From NCBI RefSeq assembly GCF_001469895.1, contig NZ_LOPY01000038.1:84404-148403 (forward strand): a stretch of 64,000 nucleotides of DNA, given 5' to 3'. The stretch is from Pseudoalteromonas sp. XI10. Its GTDB lineage: Bacteria; Pseudomonadota; Gammaproteobacteria; Enterobacterales; Alteromonadaceae. Numbering within the stretch: position 1 is the first letter of the stretch; the number at the start of each line of letters is the position of its first letter. The position numbers were made by a program, and so were the translations under genes. The notes beneath the pieces were generated by a model. That model was not told the DNA's origin. It did not search any database and saw nothing but the letters and a program-made list of their open reading frames with translations. Positions 44,831 through 52,424 of the stretch are shown here, in pieces.

Positions 44831-44878
44831 GAGGGGCTAGGGGCTGGGTACTAGGCGCTAGGTGTTAGGTGCTAGGGT
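44831..44878. repeat. degenerate CTAGG-type tandem repeat
   Basis: A 48-base stretch is built of about six imperfect 7-9 base units of the form GGCTAGG/ACTAGGC/GCTAGGTGTTAGGT. It is much richer in G than its surroundings and leads directly into the first tRNA-like sequence. Its origin is unclear; slippage or decay of a repeated tRNA-linked spacer are possible. Confidence 0.55.
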
Positions 44879-44960
44879 AGACCGAGTGGATTCGAACCAC
44901 CGATTTTGGCGTGGGTCATAGAGAGCGGTAGTGCTCTAACCAACTGAGTTTCAACTGTAT
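44876..44960 (-). pseudogene. degenerate tRNA-Val-like sequence
   Basis: On the minus strand this keeps the tRNA-Val D-arm (ACTCAGTTGGTTAGAGC) and T-arm (GGTGGTTCGAATCCACTCGG) but not the acceptor pairing, and the anticodon arm is replaced by GCTCTCTATGACCCACGCCAAAAT. The end is TCTACCC where a functional gene has ACCA. It cannot form a normal cloverleaf with an anticodon loop, so I call it a pseudogene or tRNA-like element. Confidence 0.75.
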
Positions 44961-45005
44961 AATATTGATTTTAGGATAATAAAATTATGAGGAATTTGAA
45001 TAAAT

Positions 45006-45082
<77 letters not shown>

Positions 45083-45104
45083 ACTGAGGTGTTAAAATCA
45101 AGAG

Positions 45105-45182
45105 TGGTACAACCGAGTGGATTCGAACCACCGACCTTTGGACCGGGCCGTTAAGAGTGGTAGTGCTCTTTCCTTTGGTTAT
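45105..45182 (-). pseudogene. tRNA-Val-like element, copy 1
   Basis: On the minus strand it reads ATAACC at the 5' end, which still pairs with GGTTGT of the acceptor, and keeps the T-arm and CCA. The D-arm is reduced to AAAGGAAAGAGC and the anticodon arm is replaced by a sequence that forms AAGAG-CACTACCA-CTCTT (45153-45170). No anticodon can be assigned. Confidence 0.75.
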
Positions 45183-45192
45183 ACCTAAATCA

Positions 45193-45270
45193 TGGTACAA
45201 CCGAGTGGATTCGAACCACCGACCTATGGACCGGGCCGTTAAGAGTGGTAGTGCTCTTTCCTTTGGTTAT
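45193..45270 (-). pseudogene. tRNA-Val-like element, copy 2
   Basis: This is the same as copy 1 except for one base in the segment before the T-arm (CCATAGG instead of CCAAAGG on the minus strand). It lacks a D-arm and anticodon loop but keeps the acceptor pairing, T-arm and CCA. Confidence 0.75.
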
Positions 45271-45280
45271 ACCTAAATCA

Positions 45281-45358
45281 TGGTACAACCGAGTGGATTC
45301 GAACCACCGACCTTTGGACCGGGCCGTTAAGAGTGGTAGTGCTCTTTCCGTTGGTTAT
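45281..45358 (-). pseudogene. tRNA-Val-like element, copy 3
   Basis: This is the same as copy 1 except for one base near the 5' end (ACCAACGGAAAG instead of ACCAAAGGAAAG on the minus strand), which brings it slightly closer to the intact gene next to it. The D-arm and anticodon are missing in the same way. Confidence 0.75.
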
Positions 45359-45368
45359 ACCTAAATCA

Positions 45369-45445
45369 TGGTACAACCGAGTGGATTCGAACCACCGACC
45401 CCTACCATGTCAAGGTAGTGCTCTAACCAACTGAGCTACGGTTGT
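45369..45445 (-). tRNA. tRNA-Val (GAC), second copy
   Basis: The minus strand reads ACAACCG-TAGCTCAGTTGGTTAGAGC-A-CTACC-TTGACAT-GGTAG followed by the standard T-arm and CCA. The acceptor stem is ACAACCG with CGGTTGT, so it has changed jointly on both sides relative to the first copy (G-C to A-T at the third pair). The anticodon is GAC. It is the first gene of the array in the transcription direction. Confidence 0.95.
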
Positions 45446-45559
45446 ATTTTGATTTTAAATGGTTGTTAGCGTGGCTAAACAACGGAGGCTAATATATAGC
45501 GACTGGTTGTGTGAATCAAGCAGCTTTAGCTATTTTTATGCTAAGTGCTGGTTTTTTAT

Positions 45560-46579
45560 TCATAACGGACTAATTTCGCACCTTCTGTAAAAACCTTGCC
45601 ACCAAGTGACATGGCTTTTAGCTGAGCGCTTTAGATTTTGTAAAATTGCATCATTACTTTCGCTATCTACAAATTTACCCATTTCTGTGTCACGCCATAT
45701 TTGCTGGTAAAGAGGTTGTAAGGTTTCTAATCGACCCACTAAGAATGATTGATAGGGCTGTAATTGCTCTAAATAAAACTTTTTAAACACATTACTTAGC
45801 GTTTGTGCCTTTTGTTTATTCTTGTTCGCAGGGCAGAGCTCATCTTTTGAGTACTGCATGAGCAACGCTGTTAATTGTTGGTTGTAATGTGTTTGCGCCC
45901 TTGCCGCCGAAATAAGAAGCTTGTTGTATTTATATCGGTTTAATACTTCGAGTTGGTTGATGATTTGCTCAGGATTTATAGCGTTTATTCTGCCGTTATT
46001 AATATGGTTGTTTAATTTAGCAATTTGCTCCATCGCGCTCACAGTTTCGCTAAAACCTGCGGTGTTTTCATCAATGTGTGTCGAACTTAGCTGCCAGCTT
46101 TGCTTAAACTCGCTTTCGTTGAGCAGCATAGCTTTAAAGTAGTTAGGAAGGTTTGCTTGCTTTTGTACTGTGGTGAGTTTTATTTTTTCAAATAACTCAT
46201 CTTGTTCTTCAAAGCTTTCTAAGCATTCATTTGCGCTTTGAATAAACTTAATTTGATAACTAAGAATGTTAGCAGGCGTTGCTGTTTTGCCGAGCTGGTT
46301 ATTGTGCTCAGCGATAATAGTTGCGAGTTTACATTGGCGTAACTGGGCAAGCTCGAGCATGCCAATGGTTGCTTTATCTTCATTATTTTCAGTGAAGTGG
46401 TTAACAGCTAGTGTACTTGGTTTAGATAGCTTAAAACTTTCGGTTTTAAGTACGTTTTCCAATCTTTGCGCGTAGGTGTTATTTACATCACCGGAAGAGG
46501 GCGTGCAGGCAATAAGTGCCACACACGCTGTTGCGATGATAGAGTTTAAAAGGCTATTGGTTTTGCAAAAAAGGTGCAT
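45560..46579 (-). CDS. DUF3080 family lipoprotein
   Basis: This 339-residue protein has an N-terminal export signal with lipobox LIACTPS (Cys about residue 25), so it is a likely lipoprotein. The mature part is almost entirely helical, with short conserved stretches (LAQLRQCKLATIIAEHNNQLGK, then a late VTWWQGFYRRCEISP end) that resemble DUF3080, a gammaproteobacterial family of unknown function. Its start lies inside the norM gene by 26 bases, so the two are probably cotranscribed and translationally linked. Confidence 0.7.
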   Translation of the reverse strand: MHLFCKTNSLLNSIIATACVALIACTPSSGDVNNTYAQRLENVLKTESFKLSKPSTLAVNHFTENNEDKATIGMLELAQLRQCKLATIIAEHNNQLGKTATPANILSYQIKFIQSANECLESFEEQDELFEKIKLTTVQKQANLPNYFKAMLLNESEFKQSWQLSSTHIDENTAGFSETVSAMEQIAKLNNHINNGRINAINPEQIINQLEVLNRYKYNKLLISAARAQTHYNQQLTALLMQYSKDELCPANKNKQKAQTLSNVFKKFYLEQLQPYQSFLVGRLETLQPLYQQIWRDTEMGKFVDSESNDAILQNLKRSAKSHVTWWQGFYRRCEISPL

Positions 46580-47912
46580 GTTTAAATCGCCTATGAACAG
46601 TGAACATCAACATAATTGCTGCGGCACTTAACCCCACAATAATGCCTATCCAAAAGCCATGAGGGCCCAGTGCTGGAACAATTAAATCTGTACGAGCAAG
46701 TACGAAGCCAAGCGCAAAGCCGATCAACCAATAGGATACAAAGGTGATATAACCAATCGGTGCCGTGTATTTTAACCCCCGCAAAATACCATTGGCAGAA
46801 ACTTGCAGGGCATCTGGTAATTGGTAGATACAAGCAAGTACCATGATTGAAGAGGCAAGGGCCAATACCTCAGGGTTGTCAGAATACAATTGGCTTATAA
46901 TATCACGGGCAAAAAAGGTCACACTTGCTAGAAGAAAAGCAATAATTGCCGCGAGAATATAACTTGTTTTAACGGCATTTTTTAACTGCTGATAATGTTG
47001 TTGGCCAAACAAATTGCCTATTCGAATGCTAATGGCAATTGAGAGGCTAAGCGGCATCATAAACAATAATGTCGTCACACTGGCCGCAATTTGGTGACCT
47101 GCAACAGCAACCGCACCTAAGTGCGCTATAAACAAAGGAATACAAGCAAATAGCGTTACTTCAAAAAAAGTAGCTAATGAAATTGGAATACCCACTTTGG
47201 TGATAGTCCACAAAGTCGCGAGCTTTGGCGATGCGAAATTGGCTAGCAATGCTTTGGCATCAATCTTTTTATTAAAGTGGCAATAAATAACCTGAGTTAA
47301 CGCCATTGCTGTAAATACCAGCGCCGTGGCAATACCACAGCCTGCGCCACCATAGGCTTGAAAACCTAATTTACCATGTATAAATACGTAGTTGGCCGGA
47401 ATGTTAACCGCTAAGCCAATTAAACTAATGTAAAAAGCAGGTTTGGTCATTCCCATACCTTCAGTGATATTGCGGTACACACTGAAAAGTAAAAAACCGA
47501 AAATACCCCATTTAACAAAATGAATGTATTGCTCGGCTAATTGGGTAATAGACTGTGAAGTATCTAATTGACTTAGCACTGTATCAGCAAGGCTTGCTAG
47601 CCCTAAACCGATTATGGCAAGTACTAACGCCAGATACAGACCTTGTTGAAAGTAGTGGCTAATACCTTGTTTATCGTTTGAACCAGCAAATTGCGCAATG
47701 ATCCCGGTTAACGCCAATAATATACCTTGCAATGCAAGCATTAACGGATTCCAAATACCTGTTGCAATAGAAAGTGCCGCCAAGTCTGTTGCACTCACTT
47801 GGCCTGCCATCACGGTATCAACAACCGTCATTAAAATAAGGGTTACCTGTGCCAAAAAAACAGGAATGGCTAACGAAATTAACCTTTTGGCTTCCCAACT
47901 ACAAAAAGACAT
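46554..47912 (-). CDS. norM: MATE family multidrug exporter NorM-like
   Basis: This 452-residue protein has about 12 membrane helices and belongs to the NorM branch of MATE exporters, which expel cationic drugs in exchange for sodium or protons. Visible features include the N-terminal FLAQVTLILMTVVDTVMAGQ (about residues 19-38), the paired-half layout with a second VAGHQIAASVTTLLFMMPLSLSIA (about 267-290), and conserved Asp in TVVDTVM. It is divergent from ribE with a 94-base gap, the common arrangement in Vibrio and Pseudoalteromonas relatives. The next gene overlaps its 3' end. Confidence 0.88.
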   Translation of the reverse strand: MSFCSWEAKRLISLAIPVFLAQVTLILMTVVDTVMAGQVSATDLAALSIATGIWNPLMLALQGILLALTGIIAQFAGSNDKQGISHYFQQGLYLALVLAIIGLGLASLADTVLSQLDTSQSITQLAEQYIHFVKWGIFGFLLFSVYRNITEGMGMTKPAFYISLIGLAVNIPANYVFIHGKLGFQAYGGAGCGIATALVFTAMALTQVIYCHFNKKIDAKALLANFASPKLATLWTITKVGIPISLATFFEVTLFACIPLFIAHLGAVAVAGHQIAASVTTLLFMMPLSLSIAISIRIGNLFGQQHYQQLKNAVKTSYILAAIIAFLLASVTFFARDIISQLYSDNPEVLALASSIMVLACIYQLPDALQVSANGILRGLKYTAPIGYITFVSYWLIGFALGFVLARTDLIVPALGPHGFWIGIIVGLSAAAIMLMFTVHRRFKHAPFLQNQ

Positions 47913-48006
47913 AAATTACACGACTAAATAAACAGACAGCCATTGTAATCTATTCATAGATCAATAAAAATCGCAGTTATCTATTTAATGAAGAAAAGAG
48001 AAAGCG

Positions 48007-48633
48007 ATGTTCACTGGAATTGTGCAAACGCAAGCCGTTGTGGTTGATGCTACAAACCAAGGCGGTGTACTAAGGCTAGCATTAAAAGTAGATCAGCAAT
48101 ATGCTGAAAACCTGAATATTGGCGCGAGCATAGCCATTAATGGTTGTTGTTTAACCGTGGTGAAGTTTGCATCAGACACTAAAGGCTGCTGTGTTATAAA
48201 TTTTGATGTAATTGATGAAACATTGAAGTTAACCAACCTAGGTATGCTGGCTGTCAATGATACGGTGAATTTTGAACGTTCAGTGACTTTTGGGACTGAA
48301 TTAGGCGGGCATATCGTGTCGGGTCACATTCATTGTATGGCCGAAATACTTTCAATTAACCACCATCAAGATAACTGTAAAATGCAATTAGCATTAGCAA
48401 AAGAGTGGCAAAAATACGTGCTTTATAAGGGATTTGTGAGCGTTAACGGGGCAAGCCTCACTGTAGGTGAAGTTGATGAGCAGGGCTTTTGGCTACATTT
48501 GATCCCAGAAACACTCACTATTACTAATCTCGATAACTACCGTGAAGGCGATAAGTTAAATATCGAAGTCGATCAGCAAACTTATACCATTATCAACACG
48601 GTCGAAAATTATCTCTCGCAACAAGCAAAATAA
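48007..48633 (+). CDS. ribE: riboflavin synthase alpha subunit
   Basis: This enzyme dismutates two molecules of 6,7-dimethyl-8-ribityllumazine to riboflavin. The 208-residue protein starts MFTGIVQTQAVV, the typical beginning, and has two lumazine-binding barrels with duplicated motifs (ASIAINGCCLTVV at about residues 39-51 and GFVSVNGASLTVGEV at about 141-155), separated by GGHIVSGHIHCMA. It stands alone rather than in a rib operon, divergent from norM. Enteric genes call it ribC or ribE. Confidence 0.93.
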   Translation: MFTGIVQTQAVVVDATNQGGVLRLALKVDQQYAENLNIGASIAINGCCLTVVKFASDTKGCCVINFDVIDETLKLTNLGMLAVNDTVNFERSVTFGTELGGHIVSGHIHCMAEILSINHHQDNCKMQLALAKEWQKYVLYKGFVSVNGASLTVGEVDEQGFWLHLIPETLTITNLDNYREGDKLNIEVDQQTYTIINTVENYLSQQAK

Positions 48634-48642
48634 ATACATCAA

Positions 48643-48668
48643 ACGAGCAAATTAAAAAATTTGCTCGT
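48643..48668. terminator. hairpin between convergent ribE and CPXCG genes
   Basis: ACGAGCAAATT and AATTTGCTCGT form an 11-base stem around a four-base loop. It overlaps the last codons of the minus-strand CPXCG gene. T-runs are short on both sides, so it is only a probable bidirectional terminator. Confidence 0.55.
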
Positions 48669-48855
48669 CGTCACTATCGACATGTAATTCGAGTTTGTTA
48701 TGTGCGTAATCGATATGCATATTTAAATGAATGGGATTGCAACATGCTGCGCAATCTTCATAGTAATCTTGGTCACCGTCGCTTGCATCAAGTGCAACAT
48801 GAATGTGGTGGCCACAGTGAGGGCATGAAATCCGTTGTGTGTATTGGTCTTTCAT
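48652..48855 (-). CDS. CPXCG motif-containing cysteine-rich protein
   Basis: This 67-residue protein has the family motif SCPHCGHH (about residues 9-16) and a second pair CAACCNP (about 35-41), which together should bind zinc, followed by a short acidic tail. CPXCG proteins are widespread small gammaproteobacterial proteins of unknown function. The two Cys pairs suggest a zinc ribbon. It converges with ribE, ending within their shared hairpin. Confidence 0.82.
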   Translation of the reverse strand: MKDQYTQRISCPHCGHHIHVALDASDGDQDYYEDCAACCNPIHLNMHIDYAHNKLELHVDSDDEQIF

Positions 48856-48961
48856 CAGCTTTTACCTTAATCAGGCATGCCTGAGTTCGTTAAATTGCAA
48901 TCTTCATTAAACCCTAACTCATCAAAAATGAATCTAGATTTAATTAGATTGATATAACTCA

Positions 48962-49003
48962 CTAACCGAATTGATATAAGCGTAGTGCTACCAATTCGGT
49001 TAG
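48962..49003. repeat. 12-bp perfect inverted repeat
   Basis: CTAACCGAATTG (48962-48973) and CAATTCGGTTAG (48992-49003) are exact complements around an 18-base loop. It lies 80 bases after the end of the fructosamine-kinase-like gene and before the CPXCG gene. There is no T-run on either strand, so a transcription terminator is only one option. Confidence 0.7.
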
Positions 49004-49083
49004 CATCTTTATTAATACGCTTTATAAGCTAAATATAGCTGTGTTTAGCGGTTTATGACATTCCTTTTACAGTGATTTCGTGC

Positions 49084-49956
49084 TTATTTCAGTAGCAGAT
49101 CAATTTGTTGTTTTGCTTCAGTAAGATAGTGCCCAGCAAATATATTGGCATTATTGAGCATAGGGTATAGTTGATAGATGGCTCTACGTTGCTCGTAACC
49201 TACTTGCAGTGGATAGATTTCGTTATAGGCATCATAAAAGCTATCAGGCAGTGGCGCATATAGCTCACTCATGGCAATATCGCATTCCCGATCACCATAA
49301 TAACAAGCAGGGTCAAATACACTGGGTACATTATTATAAAAGCCCATATTTCGACGCCAAAAATCACCGTGCAATAACGAAGGCTCTACAACATGGCTAT
49401 GCAGTGCGTCTTTAACAAAAGCGATGAAGATGTCTTGGTTGACGAGCTCAATGCCTTTTTCTTGTAATAACTGCAATTGCCAACCGATGCGTTCTTCAGC
49501 AAAAAATACATCCCATTTTTTGTGCCAGCGATTTGGTTGTAGAGTAGGGCCAAGGAAGTTGTCGTTATCTAAGCCGAACATGGCTTGGGTATGCTTTTGG
49601 TGTAAATGGGCAAGGTGCTCCCCCATTTCATGCCAATTGGTATGGGGCTGTTTATCAAGCTCTAACCATTCAAGCACGATAAATGAAAACTCAATATTGC
49701 AACCTGTGGTGATGCAATCTGGGATCATAAATAGGCTTTCTTGGGTTAATAGCTCAAGATTAAAGGCTTCGCACTCTAGGCGCTCTAGATCACTCAAGTG
49801 AGCGACTTTCACAAAGAAGTGGTGTAGGTCATCACCAATTTGGAAGTATTTGTCATTATTGGGTGATTGTAATTGGCGCTTAAAGGTATGCTTAAAATCA
49901 AAGTGCATCGCTTGGCTAATCTGTTCATTCACCGAATTCCACATAATTTTGTTCAC
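49084..49956 (-). CDS. fructosamine kinase family protein (YniA-like)
   Basis: This 290-residue protein belongs to the fructosamine-3-kinase family, which phosphorylates ketosamines made by protein glycation and has a protein-kinase-like fold. Visible features are the Lys in HFFVKVA, the hinge region FIVLEWLEL, the catalytic loop LLHGDFWRRNMGF (about residues 198-210), and the metal-binding DPACYYGDRECDIAM (about 216-230). E. coli YniA is the closest known type; the natural substrate is not settled. Start at ATG 49956, preceded by a weak AAAAGGTG site. Confidence 0.87.
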   Translation of the reverse strand: MNKIMWNSVNEQISQAMHFDFKHTFKRQLQSPNNDKYFQIGDDLHHFFVKVAHLSDLERLECEAFNLELLTQESLFMIPDCITTGCNIEFSFIVLEWLELDKQPHTNWHEMGEHLAHLHQKHTQAMFGLDNDNFLGPTLQPNRWHKKWDVFFAEERIGWQLQLLQEKGIELVNQDIFIAFVKDALHSHVVEPSLLHGDFWRRNMGFYNNVPSVFDPACYYGDRECDIAMSELYAPLPDSFYDAYNEIYPLQVGYEQRRAIYQLYPMLNNANIFAGHYLTEAKQQIDLLLK

Positions 49957-50056
49957 CTTTTAACCATATAATTAAACTATGGCAAAAAGACGATGAATTA
50001 ACAAACCCATAGCGTTAATATTGTTAAAGTTTATCGAAGTATTTATGAGGGGTCAG

Positions 50057-50752
50057 ATGAATAAAAGTCTCATTACTAATTTATTGGCGCTTGCCTTAGT
50101 ATTAGTCGGATTTTTATTTGAACAAGCAATTGTGCTTTCTGTTGGTTTATTTGCGTTATCGGGCGCAGTAACTAACTGGCTTGCTATTCACATGCTATTC
50201 GAAAAAGTACCATTTTTATACGGCTCTGGGGTTATCACTTTAAAGTTTGCCTCTTTTAAGGTGGCTATTCGTAACTTGGTAATGACCGAGTTCTTCGCCG
50301 AAGAGAAAATCGATCAGGTTATGGCGTTAGCTAAGCCAAATATTGATTTAGAGCCTGTGATCAGTGAAGTTAATTTAAGTCCGGCTTATGACTCATTAAT
50401 TGAGGTTATCGAAAACTCACAATTTGGTGGCATGCTATCAATGTTTGGTGGCCGTGATGCGCTTGAGCCGATGCGTGAACCTTTCATTGAGAAAATGAAA
50501 GCAGCGGTGATTGATATTTCAAAGAGCGACGAATTTAAAACGATTCTAGATGAAAAGCTATTTGCCAACTCTCATCTTGGTGGCTCATTGCACAGTACTG
50601 TTGAGCGTTTAGTAGATGAGCGTTTGAATGAGCTTACGCCAACCATGGTGAAAGATATTATTCAAACCATGATCAAAGAACATTTAGGTTGGTTAGTGAT
50701 TTGGGGTGGGGTATTTGGCGGCCTATTTGGCCTGATCGCTGCGCTAGTTTAA
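50057..50752 (+). CDS. DUF445 family membrane protein
   Basis: I start at ATG 50057, behind the GAGGGG site, giving 231 residues. The N-terminus has two hydrophobic segments (about 7-38) containing SGAVTNWLAIHMLFEKVPFLYGSGVI, a typical DUF445 signature (TNW-A-x-x-M-L-F-x-P). A long soluble helical region follows, with one C-terminal membrane helix (WLVIWGGVFGGLFGLIAALV). The family is of unknown function and may shape the inner membrane. No neighbour hints at a partner. Confidence 0.82.
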   Translation: MNKSLITNLLALALVLVGFLFEQAIVLSVGLFALSGAVTNWLAIHMLFEKVPFLYGSGVITLKFASFKVAIRNLVMTEFFAEEKIDQVMALAKPNIDLEPVISEVNLSPAYDSLIEVIENSQFGGMLSMFGGRDALEPMREPFIEKMKAAVIDISKSDEFKTILDEKLFANSHLGGSLHSTVERLVDERLNELTPTMVKDIIQTMIKEHLGWLVIWGGVFGGLFGLIAALV

Positions 50753-50765
50753 CGAAGAAGGAATT

Positions 50766-50793
50766 TGTAGCAGGCCTTTAAAGACCTGCTACA
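50766..50793. terminator. hairpin between DUF445 and DUF3718 genes
   Basis: TGTAGCAGG and CCTGCTACA form a 9-base stem, with CTTT/AAAG able to extend it after one mismatch. It lies between two convergent genes and probably serves as a bidirectional terminator, although long T-runs are missing. Confidence 0.5.
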
Positions 50794-50805
50794 GTGAATT
50801 CATCA

Positions 50806-51168
50806 TTATTTAGAACCAGCAATAACAATCACTGTGTCATCAGATACTTTAGCAATATCTTGGATACTTGTTTTTGTTGCTGTTTCAAAATTTAAGTATT
50901 TCGCAGAGTTATGAAAACCATAAGTGCTTGCAAACTTATCAGTCGTCATATCATTGCAAAGTAGTTTTTCTGTCATTACTCGTTTGCTTAAGCGTAGATC
51001 GCGCATTGTGCTTGATACGTTTAATGGTTTGTTAGAAGCAATGGCCATGCAAGCTTGCGTGCCTACAGAGTCATCTGCTGCGACAAATTGTGCTGCACTT
51101 GCATCAGTTGCTGCTAATGAAGAACCTAAAATTAATGCTGTACCTAGTGCTGTAGTTAACGTATTCAT
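50806..51168 (-). CDS. secreted DUF3718 domain protein
   Basis: This 120-residue protein has a signal peptide (about residues 1-26, ending ASA) and the DUF3718 pattern: FVAADDSVGTQACMAIASNKP at the mature N-terminus, a second Cys in EKLLCNDM, and a conserved FASTYGFHNSAKYL. The two Cys are likely to form a disulfide in the periplasm. The family is found mainly in Shewanella and Pseudoalteromonas relatives and is of unknown function. A GGAGAGAA site precedes the ATG. Confidence 0.7.
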   Translation of the reverse strand: MNTLTTALGTALILGSSLAATDASAAQFVAADDSVGTQACMAIASNKPLNVSSTMRDLRLSKRVMTEKLLCNDMTTDKFASTYGFHNSAKYLNFETATKTSIQDIAKVSDDTVIVIAGSK

Positions 51169-51526
51169 CTTTCTCTCCAGTTGTTGTCCGTATGACGTTT
51201 AGTATGTGCGACCTCGCTTTTATGGATACTTCACACTTCCTGTTTGCTGGGCACATTTAAAGTATTACGCTAAACAAGAACAATTGCTGTTAATGAAAGT
51301 CGACAAGATGTAAGTAAGTATGTAGATGTGAACAAGTAAAACTAACCGCTTGATAAGTGCTATTTTAAAGTGTGAATTTTGACACAAATAGGCTGAAATT
51401 TTTTTTCATTTATTTTTTAAAACGTGTTTTGGCTCGTATTAAAGGCTTAATTTTTACGTAGCTGTTACATTTAAGTATTAACTCTAGCTTTTCTTAAAAA
51501 GGCTATTCAGAGTATAAGGAGCATGA
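51169..51526. other. intergenic region, divergent promoters
   Basis: This 358-base AT-rich stretch lies between the divergent DUF3718 gene and the Cys-rich hypothetical gene. It should hold both promoters, but I see no clear -35/-10 pair, no repeat and no small gene. Confidence 0.5.
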
Positions 51527-52312
51527 GTGACCACAAAATTAGCAGGCTATTATCAACAAGCCTATGCATCTGAATCAAAACACTTTAATCAATGTTTTTA
51601 TTGTGGTTGTGAAGCAACTGAGCGAGATTTTTGTCCGCCACTGCATATGCTGCAAAGCATTATAGATTTAGGCGAAGAGGCTGAATTTATATCAATTCCA
51701 GCATGTTATGAGTGCTTTGCATTACTGCATAACGAACGAGTGCTGACTATTGATGGGCGAGTCACAAAGCTTAAAAAGAAACTTTCAACAAAATATGCAA
51801 AAGCGCTGAGAATATATCACATGTGGCACGAGAGTGAACTTCACGATATGAGTGATGAATTTGTGCACAGTATTAAAGCGGGCATGAAGTTAGGTGCAGA
51901 GGCAGCAGAGCGAGTAGCATTTCAAGGTTATAGCTATGCAACTGAAGATGCGAGTGTCACTATTCGTGAGAAGCGTGCCGAATTTGATGTGCAAGGCAAA
52001 GTCTTTTATGACTTTAAAGACGCGCTTAATTACTGCATTAATGATTTACAAGTCGACAGAACAGAATTCTATAAGCTGGTGGTAGAAGATTATAACGGCG
52101 ATTTTAACCGTGCATTGAGTCAATACCGCCATCGACACGAAAAAGTAACCGCAGCTAACGATGCTGATTCACTGATTAAAAGTTTTGCCAAGCAGCATAA
52201 GCAAAACTCAGACTTTGTAACTCGAACTGTGAAACATTTTATCAACAAAGATCCGAGCTTAACGACCGAAGGTGCGTTAGAGCAGCTATATAACAACTAC
52301 ATAAAGAAATAG
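51527..52312 (+). CDS. hypothetical protein with zinc-binding Cys motifs
   Basis: The GTG start at 51527 follows AAGGAGCATGA. The 261-residue protein has an N-terminal zinc-finger-like module: CFYCGC (about residues 22-27), CPPLHML (a His nearby) and PACYECF (about 62-68), spaced as in HNH-like or treble-clef folds. The remaining 190 residues are helical and basic, with the IREKRAEFDVQGKVFYDFKDAL region in the middle. I do not recognise the family, and a nuclease role is only a possibility, because no clear HNH triad is visible. Confidence 0.5.
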   Translation: MTTKLAGYYQQAYASESKHFNQCFYCGCEATERDFCPPLHMLQSIIDLGEEAEFISIPACYECFALLHNERVLTIDGRVTKLKKKLSTKYAKALRIYHMWHESELHDMSDEFVHSIKAGMKLGAEAAERVAFQGYSYATEDASVTIREKRAEFDVQGKVFYDFKDALNYCINDLQVDRTEFYKLVVEDYNGDFNRALSQYRHRHEKVTAANDADSLIKSFAKQHKQNSDFVTRTVKHFINKDPSLTTEGALEQLYNNYIKK

Positions 52313-52424
52313 TGCTCTGTGAGGCTGGTTGTTCGTCTTGAAAATTGGTGACTGGCCTCGTTTACTCGCATTAGAATTAACAATTAGTTAAAGTAATTAA
52401 ATAATAAAAAAGAGGAACGTAAGA

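Larger units (their letters stand above)
45105..45368 (-). repeat. three tandem 88-bp units, each a tRNA-Val-like sequence plus spacer
   Basis: Units start at 45105, 45193 and 45281, exactly 88 bases apart; the fourth position, 45369, starts the intact tRNA-Val gene. The three units differ at only two positions that I can see (CCTTTGG against CCTATGG in the middle one, and TTCCTTTGG against TTCCGTTGG in the third). Each contains a T-arm and CCA end identical to tRNA-Val, but a shortened D region and a changed anticodon region. Confidence 0.92.

Noticed and set aside
45105..45358. Functional tRNAs with a rare anticodon
   Set aside because: The units lack a D-arm and no seven-base anticodon loop closed by a five-base stem can be drawn, so a decoding role is unlikely.
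48007..48633. FMN riboswitch before riboflavin synthase
   Set aside because: The 94-base upstream gap is too short and shows none of the conserved FMN element segments.
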